From contig JAWKLJ010000001.1 in the NCBI GenBank assembly GCA_041392805.1, positions 5,330,501 through 5,394,500 on the forward strand: a DNA stretch of 64,000 nucleotides, written 5' to 3'. A model generated the notes under the pieces. It was not told where the DNA came from. It searched no databases and saw nothing but the letters and a program-made list of their open reading frames with translations. This document shows positions 9,249 to 17,357 of the stretch, in pieces (within the stretch, counting starts at the first letter, position 1; each line of letters begins with the position of its first letter). This stretch comes from Saprospiraceae bacterium (GTDB lineage Bacteria > Bacteroidota > Bacteroidia > Chitinophagales > Saprospiraceae). The position numbers were made by a program, and so were the translations under genes.

Positions 9249-10472
9249 TCAGGAATTGGATTCATTGTGCTTCAGTTGGGAGACATACTGTATGGGCGTG
9301 AGCGTGGTACATCGTTTAAATACCCGGTTGAAGGTTGTTTTGGAATTGAAGCCACAAGCCAAAGCGATACTGAGGATGGTATATTGCTGATGTTCGCCCC
9401 TTTGAAGGAGCGCCTTAAATGCTTCCACCCGATAATGATTGACGAAATCGTTGAAATTCATACCAAAGCCCTGGTTGATCACACTGGAAACCTGTTTGGT
9501 GGTGGTGCCGAGCGTTGATGCTACATCGCTCAGGGTAAGGGTGGGATTTTGATACAATTGTTCTTTTTCCATTAGGTCTGAGATCTTTGTTTTCCATGCC
9601 TGCAGGCTCGGATCTGCAACTTGGCCAGCCATCTTCGAATGCTTGTTTTCGAAAATGACCTGTTTGTTTTGCAAGGCGGGCAATGGCCTTGGCTCCATTT
9701 CAAAAGCGTTTACTCGGAAAGAAACAATAGTGGCTATGGTATTGGTATAACCTGTTAATGCAATATAGTAGGAAAGACAGGCAAATAAAAAATAGTACCA
9801 CCACTTTGCACCAAAATCGCCCCATTCAGGATAGAGGATTAGAAAAAGCAGCCGTAGGACTAGCATGATCCACAAAGCCACTAGGTATTTCTGCATCCAG
9901 TTAAAAACAACGCTGTCCGCAAAACTCAATTCCTGGAAAATCTGCTGACGGTACTTGTAATAGTATTTGATACTCAGGGTCGTGTAGATCATCATCGACA
10001 GCAGCCCGCTGATTTGATACCAAGGGGCTAAATCCTTATCTCTGCCATCAGCGTAGAAATAGTATTGATCCAAAAGAAATTGGTCGACGATGAAAATGAT
10101 TAGGCTGTAAAGGAGATAGACCAGGGCTGGCAGGAAGTGGACCAATGCCTTCTTGCTTAGCTGAAAGTTAGGGTTAAGCAAGCTTTGGGTATAAAAATAA
10201 ATAACAGGCCCAATGAGGAATAATTGCTGGAAAGGGACGAAAAATAAAAACTCGCGATAACCATCCACTGCATACCACCCTTCATGACCTAGCATCCAGG
10301 GCGTAATATAGAGGCAACATAAAAAAACGAACAGGCTCAACCATTTACTGGCGTTATGGGCATGTTCGATGCCTTTCCTGAGCAAGAGGATGGCAAAAAT
10401 GTTGCCTTGCACAAAGAAAAACAACAAAATGGCGCTTTTATAATAGAAGGATAGTGGCATGCCTGTAAGCAC
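9249..10472 (-). CDS. Membrane-bound AraC-family regulator
   Basis: The 407-residue protein has about seven hydrophobic segments in its first 240 residues. After a linker comes an AraC/XylS DNA-binding domain (about 300-400) with LTLSDVASTLGTTTKQVSSV as the first helix-turn-helix and ILSIALACGFNSKTTFNRVF as the second. The combination of a multi-helix membrane sensor and an AraC domain is frequent in Bacteroidota. The effector is unknown. The neighbouring serine hydrolase, on the same strand downstream, is an obvious possible target. An 8-bp inverted repeat (10526-10533 with 10559-10566) lies between this gene and the flavoprotein gene upstream. Confidence 0.9.
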   Translation of the reverse strand: MLTGMPLSFYYKSAILLFFFVQGNIFAILLLRKGIEHAHNASKWLSLFVFLCCLYITPWMLGHEGWYAVDGYREFLFFVPFQQLFLIGPVIYFYTQSLLNPNFQLSKKALVHFLPALVYLLYSLIIFIVDQFLLDQYYFYADGRDKDLAPWYQISGLLSMMIYTTLSIKYYYKYRQQIFQELSFADSVVFNWMQKYLVALWIMLVLRLLFLILYPEWGDFGAKWWYYFLFACLSYYIALTGYTNTIATIVSFRVNAFEMEPRPLPALQNKQVIFENKHSKMAGQVADPSLQAWKTKISDLMEKEQLYQNPTLTLSDVASTLGTTTKQVSSVINQGFGMNFNDFVNHYRVEAFKALLQRGEHQQYTILSIALACGFNSKTTFNRVFKRCTTLTPIQYVSQLKHNESNS

Positions 10473-10570
10473 TAAAGTTAGAAGGAATCCTTAGTAAACG
10501 GGAATAGCAGGTTGGATGTTTAAATCTTATTCAGTTTGCGCTTACACTACGTCTATTTTGAATAAGGCCA

Positions 10571-11968
10571 TCAAGGCTTTTGGGACAATTCCGCCATAAA
10601 TTGTTGGAGCTTCATCATCGCAGGCATCGCATACTGACGTAAACGCTGTTTAATGGCTTGTTTCGCTTCATCATCCTTTGGTGCATTGACCATCAACTGG
10701 CTGAAACCATCCAATCTATTCTCAAAAAGCCATTTTCTTAGTGCTTGGTCTTGGTTCCAATTATATTGATTCATCAGGAATACGGCAGACATCTCAATCC
10801 AATCGGTATCATGATTGGGCAAAGGGACGACCTGGCAGATTTCATTTTTCTTAGCATCCCCTTCATAGGTAGCCTCCACATGTGCAATGAATGCTGCGCT
10901 AAATACTGGCTGATAGGACCTAACGGTCTGAGGGGTAATGAGGTCTCCTGCAAAAATTGGTTTTATGGCTATATTGGGAATAGCGATGGCGGAACAATCG
11001 ACGTGAATTTGCCCAAGGTTGGTGGGTATCGTCCCTTGGTCAAGGATGATTTGATCTTTTTCAATGCGTTGTACCCGACCTAGGCGGACGATATTTTTGA
11101 TGCGTCTCAATTGTGCCAATTCGAGTTGACTTACCGTCGCGGCATGAAACATTGTAGGGCGAACAGTTGGGTCAATTCGGAGCAAGACCCCTTTTGCTTC
11201 TAGTCGGTCAAATAAGTCATCGATAGATGTCGCCGCTGCCAGCGCTTCAAACTGAGCAGCCTGTGCCCCAATGGTGGATTCAAAAAAATCCATGCTGGGT
11301 TGCGTATTCTGGCGATCTAATAACCAGCCGTCCCTGGACTTAATCCAGGTGATTTTATCAGGATCGACCTGCTGTTCCAGCAACCATAAACAGGCATCAA
11401 TCCCCGTCTTACCTCCACCAATCACGACAAACCCTGTAGGTGGCTCAGTGATCCGAACCAAGTCATTGATGGCGATAAATTGGACCGCTGGTGCGATGGT
11501 GAAATTAGGCGTATGGGTAGAAGGAACCTGTGTTTTGAGATAGGTGGCATCCACCGTTTTTTTATTTACCTTAACCTCAAAGACCTCCCCTGTGATCATA
11601 GAGGCGAATTGGCCATTCCCTTGGTAATCGCACAATGGGAAGTATTTGACCCGGCCACTAGGCAAAAAACGATGCCGCATTACCTCGTCAAAATAGGCCA
11701 TTATTTCTGCTCCTGTAGCCAGTTCATTCATCCCCTTATTTAAGCCAATCTCATCTTTTCGGCCTTTATCCAGTTCCTTTGAACTGACGCCATAAAAGGC
11801 AGAGGGCTGATGTAAGGTCACAAATGGATAAGCTACATTCCAATGCCCACCAGGCTTTGAAAATTTATCCACAATAATCATATTAGCGTCCGTCTCCGTC
11901 AGCAAAACATCCGCGAAGGCCATACCGACCGCTCCGCTTCCTACAATTAAATAGTCCGTTTCGAGCAT
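10571..11968 (-). CDS. FAD-dependent NAD(P)-binding oxidoreductase (flavin monooxygenase-like)
   Basis: The protein has 465 residues and two Rossmann signatures: DYLIVGSGAVGMAFADVLL at the N terminus, for FAD, and GFVVIGGGKTGIDACLWLL near residue 182, for NAD(P)H. The stretch KPGGHWNVAYPFVTLHQPS follows the first strand, as in flavin-containing monooxygenase-like proteins. No signal peptide is present, so it should be cytoplasmic. It is the last gene of an apparent operon that runs 13787 to 10571 on the minus strand (orphan secreted protein, hydrolase, small Cys-rich protein, this enzyme; gaps 14, -14 and 28 bases). The substrate is unknown. Confidence 0.85.
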   Translation of the reverse strand: MLETDYLIVGSGAVGMAFADVLLTETDANMIIVDKFSKPGGHWNVAYPFVTLHQPSAFYGVSSKELDKGRKDEIGLNKGMNELATGAEIMAYFDEVMRHRFLPSGRVKYFPLCDYQGNGQFASMITGEVFEVKVNKKTVDATYLKTQVPSTHTPNFTIAPAVQFIAINDLVRITEPPTGFVVIGGGKTGIDACLWLLEQQVDPDKITWIKSRDGWLLDRQNTQPSMDFFESTIGAQAAQFEALAAATSIDDLFDRLEAKGVLLRIDPTVRPTMFHAATVSQLELAQLRRIKNIVRLGRVQRIEKDQIILDQGTIPTNLGQIHVDCSAIAIPNIAIKPIFAGDLITPQTVRSYQPVFSAAFIAHVEATYEGDAKKNEICQVVPLPNHDTDWIEMSAVFLMNQYNWNQDQALRKWLFENRLDGFSQLMVNAPKDDEAKQAIKQRLRQYAMPAMMKLQQFMAELSQKP

Positions 11969-11996
11969 TATGATGGATTTTAACTTATTTATAATG

Positions 11997-12362
11997 CTAT
12001 TTTCCAGGTATCGAATCCCAATTAATCGGGCTTACCTCATCGTGATCAAGTACCCGTAGGCTCAGGCGGTCGATACGCATGATAAGACCACAGGCGGGAT
12101 CGGGACATACCACGCGAGCGTCGGTTTCCATCCAATCTGCTGCATGGTTTTTGCGCTGTTTTGCGGGGAGTAGCGGGATGGTGGATTGCAAGGCATATAA
12201 GCAAAAATTGGCGCCATCTGGCATGGAAATTTTGCCGCCTTTAAGATGGAAACAATCTCCTTCTGTCATATCGCAGGTACAGTGGCCCGTTATTTTTTCA
12301 ACGACCACAGTGAGGTCGTATAGTTCAAATTGATCGTCTCGCAATTTTTTAGGATCGGACAT
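11997..12362 (-). CDS. Small Cys-rich TIGR04076-family protein
   Basis: The 121-residue soluble protein reads like the TIGR04076 family. Family members have a GHCTCDMTEGDCFHL-type stretch, then an MPDGANFCLYALQSTIPLLPAKQR middle and a VVCPDPACGLIMRI end; pieces of each are visible at about residues 26-40, 49-70 and 84-100. The eight or so cysteines suggest metal or cluster binding, but the family has no established biochemical role that I can state. Its start overlaps the end of the hydrolase gene by 14 bases, strong evidence of translational coupling. Confidence 0.75.
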   Translation of the reverse strand: MSDPKKLRDDQFELYDLTVVVEKITGHCTCDMTEGDCFHLKGGKISMPDGANFCLYALQSTIPLLPAKQRKNHAADWMETDARVVCPDPACGLIMRIDRLSLRVLDHDEVSPINWDSIPGK

Positions 12363-13299
12363 TAGGCGCTCTTTTTAGTTCGGTATAAAATGCACTGACA
12401 TAGGCCACCCATTGTGTGGGACTCCCCAACTGGCAAAAATGCCCCAAGCCTTTCATAATTGTCAATTGGGCATCCTTGCAAATATGTTCTTTTAAATGAT
12501 AAGCCATAGCCACCTGAGCTACGGCATCCTCATCCCCCCAACAAATATGAATCGGTAGCCTGGTTTGTCTCAGTGCAGGCAACCAACGGGCTTGTTCAAA
12601 TCGTTTTCGATCATTCAAATACCTGATGGTTAAATAGGCCTTTTGATGGCCATCTTGTAACGTATTAGCTTCCCATAACAGCTGAATCTCATCAGCAGGT
12701 AATTTGTCGTTGCCCTGTGCGCTGCGCACCTGCTGGTTGAATAGTTTAAAGGTAGTGACTTTTCGCATGAGATGCCCATACTTAGAAAGCAATATTTTTT
12801 GGGTAACCCGGAGTTTTGCCAATGAAAGGACCATGCTGCCATTGGTAAAGGTTAAACTTTGCAGGCCATCCGAAAACCATGCAGGCATCAATCCGTTTTC
12901 GTGGCGAGCCACTATTTCGGTCGCCACGCTAGTCCCCATATCATGCGACAGCAGATGCCCCCCTTTGACGCCTAAATGTTTCCACACGGCAAAGGCCGTA
13001 TCAGCCTGTTCAAATAGGGAATAGGTAAATCCTTCGGTCGGCTTATCACTCAAGCCATACCCCAACATATCAAATAGAATAATGCGATCGAAGGTTTGTA
13101 ACATACCCGTTACAATAGCATGGTAGGAATAGGACGATTCTGGGAAACCATGGAGGAGCAGTAATGTTTTTTGGGCACTAGCCTGGGCGTCGCCTATTGA
13201 TTTGACGAATAGTTGGTGCTGGAAAGGCCCGTAGAAAAGGTAGCTGCCACTTTTTTCCCAGGCTGTTAGTTGTGGTGACATGGGTTGGATGTTATTCAA
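12349..13299 (-). CDS. Alpha/beta hydrolase, haloalkane dehalogenase/epoxide hydrolase-like
   Basis: The 316-residue protein shows the alpha/beta hydrolase order. The oxyanion-side HGFPES is near residue 50, the nucleophile elbow is SHDMGTSVA near 118 with Asp as nucleophile (not Ser), the acid is in CWGDEDAVA near 253, and the catalytic His is in GLGHF near 288. An Asp nucleophile followed by M or W-G is typical of haloalkane dehalogenases and epoxide hydrolases. There is no signal peptide. It sits between the TIGR04076-like gene, which it overlaps, and an orphan secreted protein 14 bases upstream. The natural substrate is unknown. Confidence 0.85.
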   Translation of the reverse strand: MNNIQPMSPQLTAWEKSGSYLFYGPFQHQLFVKSIGDAQASAQKTLLLLHGFPESSYSYHAIVTGMLQTFDRIILFDMLGYGLSDKPTEGFTYSLFEQADTAFAVWKHLGVKGGHLLSHDMGTSVATEIVARHENGLMPAWFSDGLQSLTFTNGSMVLSLAKLRVTQKILLSKYGHLMRKVTTFKLFNQQVRSAQGNDKLPADEIQLLWEANTLQDGHQKAYLTIRYLNDRKRFEQARWLPALRQTRLPIHICWGDEDAVAQVAMAYHLKEHICKDAQLTIMKGLGHFCQLGSPTQWVAYVSAFYTELKRAPNVRS

Positions 13300-13313
13300 T
13301 AAACAAAAGAAGT

Positions 13314-13787
13314 TTAGCTTTTATAACCAGCATTAATAAAATGCGGTATGACATCAAAGACCACATGTTTTAAGCTACCCCAAATTCCATCCGGATGGCT
13401 ATAATTGTAGGTCCCTTTCTTTAGTCCAGTGGTTAAATAGGTGCCATCGGGTTGTAGAATGGCTTCATAAGATCCTCCATTCTCAGTTTTACGCAAAAAT
13501 TTCAAATTTGAATTTTCAAGATCAAGTGTAGGCGCTACATCTAGATTAGGATAAGGATGGTTAACCTGTTCAATTTTATGATCAGGTTGATGGAATTTAT
13601 TTTTAATATGCGGTTGCAATTCCCATCGTTGTCCTAGGCTATCTAAATATATATTCTCCTGTAGCATTTTCAAATCACCTTCGGGTAGTTTGTTGTGTTT
13701 ATTTCTATTTAAATGCCAATCTGATTGACCCATGAGCCAGCAGGAAAGCAGTAGTAGGAAACCAAATAGGACTAATAATTTTTTCAT
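13314..13787 (-). CDS. Secreted hypothetical protein
   Basis: The 157-residue protein is not recognised. It starts with a signal peptide (MKKLLVLFGFLLLLSCWLMGQ). The Cys at residue 16 lies inside the hydrophobic core, so a lipobox is possible but not convincing. The mature part is hydrophilic with many Asn, His and Pro and ends in a short hydrophobic-aromatic stretch. It is the first gene of the apparent operon running down to 10571, immediately downstream of the MFS gene terminator. Confidence 0.65.
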   Translation of the reverse strand: MKKLLVLFGFLLLLSCWLMGQSDWHLNRNKHNKLPEGDLKMLQENIYLDSLGQRWELQPHIKNKFHQPDHKIEQVNHPYPNLDVAPTLDLENSNLKFLRKTENGGSYEAILQPDGTYLTTGLKKGTYNYSHPDGIWGSLKHVVFDVIPHFINAGYKS

Positions 13788-13804
13788 GGATCATGGGACT
13801 AGTG

Positions 13805-13848
13805 AAAAAAAAACGCCAAATGAGACCTTATCCCATTCGGCGTTTTTA
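13805..13848 (-). terminator. Rho-independent terminator of the MFS gene
   Basis: An 11-bp stem with one mismatch pairs 13812-13822 with 13834-13844. On the minus strand it is followed by nine T residues (the A-run at 13805-13813), just after the MFS stop at 13870. The plus strand also has a shorter T-run after the stem, so it may work in both directions. Confidence 0.8.
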
Positions 13849-13869
13849 GCAAAATAACTCAAACAGTAC

Positions 13870-15093
13870 TTAGGCTGTGGCCACTTGGGCACTGCCCTTA
13901 CCACTATTCTTTACCCAAAAATAGAGGATAGTAAATAGCACAATCAGAATACCGGGAAACAGAACCATCGTTCCTAAGGTGGCTTGTCCTGCCACTAACT
14001 CCAGTTCATCGCCAGTCAAACCTTGGGCTGCTGCTGCTGCTTTATCCGAGTCAATCCAGCTACCGATAATCGGTTGAAAGATCGAAGAGGAGAACATTCC
14101 CACTGCTCCGATAATAGACATTCCAAGCGCTCCACTCTTTGGAATATATTCGGCAATAAAACCAATCATATTAGGCCAGAAGTAGGCAATTCCCAAGGCG
14201 TAAATAATGGCAGCAACGTAGGCCATTGAACCCGTCTGGGTGCTGAAAAGAAAAACACCAATGGTCGCCAAAATAGCAGATCCCAATAATACCCCTGTTG
14301 TGTTGAATTGGTGTACAACTTCTCCTCCAAAGAAACGAGCTACAGCCATCAGCCCTGTTACCAAAGCCAAAATCAGCATCGGCTGAGCACCACTTTTAGC
14401 TAAGATCAGTCCAACCCACTGCTGCGGGCCAAACTCAGAGATAGCGGTTAAGGCCATACAAGCGAACATGAAAATGAATAGCGGGGTAATCATCGCTTGT
14501 GCGTTGCCAGAAAGGGTAGCTGCCGCAGCTGTTTTTGCTTTTGGCCATTCTTGTCCAAAAAACAAGTAAGCATAAATCACCGTAGGAATCATGATCACCC
14601 AAATTTGTGACTCCCAGCCAAAACCGGCATCAGTCATGAATTTGGAAACCAAACTTCCGATAACGATCCCTCCTGGAAACCACATGTGGAAGCGGTTCAT
14701 CATTTTACTCATCCTTACCCCCTCATAGGCATCAGCAATCATTGGATTACAGGCCGCCTCCGTACAACCATTTCCTAATCCAATAAGTAGGGTAGAAATC
14801 AGTAGGCCCGTATAACTACCTGAATAAATTGTCATCAAAATACCAATTGAATGTGCTACTAGGGCAAATTGCATGATCCTGGCGCCACCTACAGTGTGGT
14901 ATACAAGCCCGCCAATCACCATAGAAATGGGAAAGCCCAAAAACCACATGGAATTAATGAACCCTAATTGTTCGGCAGATAAACTAAGTTCTTCTCCTAG
15001 CTGAGGAAGAATTCCAGCCCGGATACTAAAAGATAAAGCGGTAGTGATCAATGCAAAACAACTACCATAAAAAAGTCTGTTCTCCTTTGTCAT
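13870..15093 (-). CDS. MFS transporter (sugar-type)
   Basis: The 407-residue protein has about twelve hydrophobic helices in two halves joined by a cytoplasmic loop near residues 185-200 (GQEWPKAKTAAAATL). GLVYHTVGGARIMQ between helices 2 and 3 is the usual MFS loop. The pattern RAGILPQLGEELSLSAEQLG after helix 1 is common in Bacteroidota MFS proteins annotated as sugar or FucP/NanT-like carriers. The substrate cannot be read from the sequence. The gene is monocistronic: a terminator follows it, and the upstream 246 bp towards the methyltransferase gene hold nothing else that I can name. Confidence 0.85.
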   Translation of the reverse strand: MTKENRLFYGSCFALITTALSFSIRAGILPQLGEELSLSAEQLGFINSMWFLGFPISMVIGGLVYHTVGGARIMQFALVAHSIGILMTIYSGSYTGLLISTLLIGLGNGCTEAACNPMIADAYEGVRMSKMMNRFHMWFPGGIVIGSLVSKFMTDAGFGWESQIWVIMIPTVIYAYLFFGQEWPKAKTAAAATLSGNAQAMITPLFIFMFACMALTAISEFGPQQWVGLILAKSGAQPMLILALVTGLMAVARFFGGEVVHQFNTTGVLLGSAILATIGVFLFSTQTGSMAYVAAIIYALGIAYFWPNMIGFIAEYIPKSGALGMSIIGAVGMFSSSIFQPIIGSWIDSDKAAAAAQGLTGDELELVAGQATLGTMVLFPGILIVLFTILYFWVKNSGKGSAQVATA

Positions 15094-15339
15094 TGTTTGT
15101 TAGTTTTTTCATTTTGTGTAGATAAAACCAAAATGGTAACTTGATTTAAATACATGTCAGTCCATCTTGGAATACCTGAATATGAGCTCTTAGGTCATTT
15201 ATAAATCAAAATCTTGGACTAACATAGCAATTAAGATTCAATTTTTTGAACATTGCAGCGTATTTTTTAGGCCTTCGACAATTACAGGCTGAGAAGTGCC
15301 AAACAGACGGGTATTTTAACTTATGTACAATTTTCGATA

Positions 15340-16176
15340 TTATATTTTCCTCATCACGACCACATCCTGAAAATCCATGCATGTCGCTTTTTTTTGTCCA
15401 CTCCAAAATCCATAAAAGGTTTGATCCAAGGACAAGCCTGCGGTTTGAATTTTGGTTTGAAGGTAGGATTCCAGGTAAGCAACATTAGCGGATTTTACTT
15501 TATCATCCATCAATCGATAGTGGTGGTAATCGTAAGGGAATTGAAAAGAAGGATTGGAGGGACTGTGTTTTTCGGACGCAGCGTTCCATATGAAAAAAGT
15601 GGCCATGCAAGTGCCGCCAGGGCGGAGTACGCGATGGATTTCTTTCAGGTAGTTTTCGACTTCCTCCGGAAGCATGTGGGTAAAGACGGAGGTCAGGATA
15701 ATGAAATCAAAAGCATTGTCCTCATATGGGAATCGAAAGTTGGCCGAATTAAGGCCACGAGAACGATAAAGGTCGTTGTCAAGCGGAATATAAGTGAAAT
15801 TAAAATGAGGATACTTGGACGTAATATTTTTTTCACACCATTGTACCCCCAGCTTTACGACATCAAAACCTTCATACCTGGCTTGGTTATCAAGGAATTG
15901 GGTTAGTGGAATGGCAATGCGGCCAATGCCACTGCCGATATCCAGTACATGATGATGTGGCTGCAAGCCACCTACTTCCTTAAAATGGTTCAACCAGGTC
16001 TCTCCTTGTTGTTTAAAATCACCTGAACCGGTATAGATAAGTCCTTTGGGAGGTGCGAGCTGGCTATGTCCCCTTGCGAATTGCTGCAACAGGTCAGCAG
16101 GTAGATAGTACAGGCGCCGTGTCAGGAAACGGAGCGAAGGCGGCAAGGCATAAAAAAGGCGTCGAAGTATAGTCAT
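15340..16176 (-). CDS. Class I SAM-dependent methyltransferase
   Basis: The 278-residue protein has the class I methyltransferase core. Motif I is VLDIGSGIGRIAIPL (near 78-92), the acidic end of strand 2 follows in YEGFDVV, and FDFIILTSVFTHM is followed by HRVLRPGGTCMATFF for motifs II and III. The N-terminal 50 residues are basic and aromatic. Such enzymes methylate small molecules, lipids or sugars; the acceptor is unknown. The gene is divergent from the orphan protein at 16278. Confidence 0.88.
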   Translation of the reverse strand: MTILRRLFYALPPSLRFLTRRLYYLPADLLQQFARGHSQLAPPKGLIYTGSGDFKQQGETWLNHFKEVGGLQPHHHVLDIGSGIGRIAIPLTQFLDNQARYEGFDVVKLGVQWCEKNITSKYPHFNFTYIPLDNDLYRSRGLNSANFRFPYEDNAFDFIILTSVFTHMLPEEVENYLKEIHRVLRPGGTCMATFFIWNAASEKHSPSNPSFQFPYDYHHYRLMDDKVKSANVAYLESYLQTKIQTAGLSLDQTFYGFWSGQKKATCMDFQDVVVMRKI

Positions 16177-16277
16177 GCCGAAAAATAGTATTTTTTTGTA
16201 AGGTTTGTCTATACTGCAGCAGCCCCTCTTTGCACGAACCCCATTAAAAGCCTAACTTGCCCTGCAAAGTTTTAGAT

Positions 16278-17348
16278 ATGATGCAAGGTAATATTCCCTC
16301 TAAAAAAAAGGCCTTGATTCCGGCCAGTAAAGCGCTATTTGCTTATTTAAAGCGTCATAATCGAGAGATTCACCTTCCCTTGCAATATGATGACTTGTTG
16401 CGATACAATGCTTCCGTTCCACTCATTGATCAGTCAGGACGAGATACCTTGTGGGAAACGGTGTATTTCAGTGAGTCAGACCGGATAGAGATCAACGGCG
16501 CCTTGACGCATATTTATGCCCTCCTGAAAATGGACGGGGATACCAAAGCCTCCGAGCACCTCAATGTCGCTAGAATCGATTTCTGCACCTTTGGAAACAC
16601 CAAACCTTTTAGGGTCCGCATTATCAATCGTCTGAATGACAACTATGACCACTTTTATGTCAAAAAAGCGGATGCCTCTCGGATTTATGGCCTGGAGCTG
16701 GAGGATTTACTTTCACCGAATAGGGTGACTTATATGGTGGACAGAAAAACCTTGATCGAAGAGCATGTGGCTGGTATTCCAGGCGATATTTTTATGCAAA
16801 ACAACCTGGAAGAATCGACCTTTAATAAAATTCGGATTGCCAAGGAGTTTATTAAATTTAATGAACGTTGTTTTATCCGTTTACTAGGCGATATGCGAGC
16901 CTACAATTATGTGGTGGATATTACCCCGGATATAGAAGGCAACCAATATCGTCTCCGAGCCATCGATTTTGACCAGCAGTCCTACGAAGGCCGAAAAAGT
17001 TTTTATCTACCGCAATATTTCAAAGAGAATAACCCCGTCATTTTTTTGGGGATCGATCATATGACCAATGAGACCGTTAAGCAGTACCAGCTAGAAGAGC
17101 GAAGTTTGATCGCCACCCGGGTAAAAGCCTCGGAGCTACAAGTTAAAGACCTCTTCGATGTCATGGTCAAAGATGAACTTTCGCTGCCGGGCAAGGTGCA
17201 ACAATTGAAAGAAGAATTGGCCTACCACCACAAAAATGACGCTTTTCTAAAATGCAAAACCATGGGAGAAATTGTATTAACCAATATTCAACTGTTGCTG
17301 CGGAAGGATTTTAGGCAAAGCATGATTTTCGATGAGCGGAAGGGTTGA
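16278..17348 (+). CDS. Orphan protein with kinase-like GD-x4-N and IDFD motifs
   Basis: The 356-residue protein has no function that I recognise. I chose the ATG at 16278; an in-frame TTG at 16257 and a second ATG at 16281 are alternatives. There is no signal peptide or membrane segment. In its middle, LLGDMRAYNYVVDI is followed about 17 residues later by RAIDFDQQ. A G-D-x4-N motif followed by hydrophobic-D-F-D is the catalytic-loop and metal-loop order of protein-kinase-like folds (aminoglycoside phosphotransferase, HipA and relatives). An upstream Lys candidate (RVIDRKTLIEEHV region, VDRKTLIEEHVAG) is not certain. The kinase reading is inference only. The gene converges with the type B secreted protein at 17358. 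Confidence 0.75.
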   Translation: MMQGNIPSKKKALIPASKALFAYLKRHNREIHLPLQYDDLLRYNASVPLIDQSGRDTLWETVYFSESDRIEINGALTHIYALLKMDGDTKASEHLNVARIDFCTFGNTKPFRVRIINRLNDNYDHFYVKKADASRIYGLELEDLLSPNRVTYMVDRKTLIEEHVAGIPGDIFMQNNLEESTFNKIRIAKEFIKFNERCFIRLLGDMRAYNYVVDITPDIEGNQYRLRAIDFDQQSYEGRKSFYLPQYFKENNPVIFLGIDHMTNETVKQYQLEERSLIATRVKASELQVKDLFDVMVKDELSLPGKVQQLKEELAYHHKNDAFLKCKTMGEIVLTNIQLLLRKDFRQSMIFDERKG

Positions 17349-17357
17349 GCATATGGT

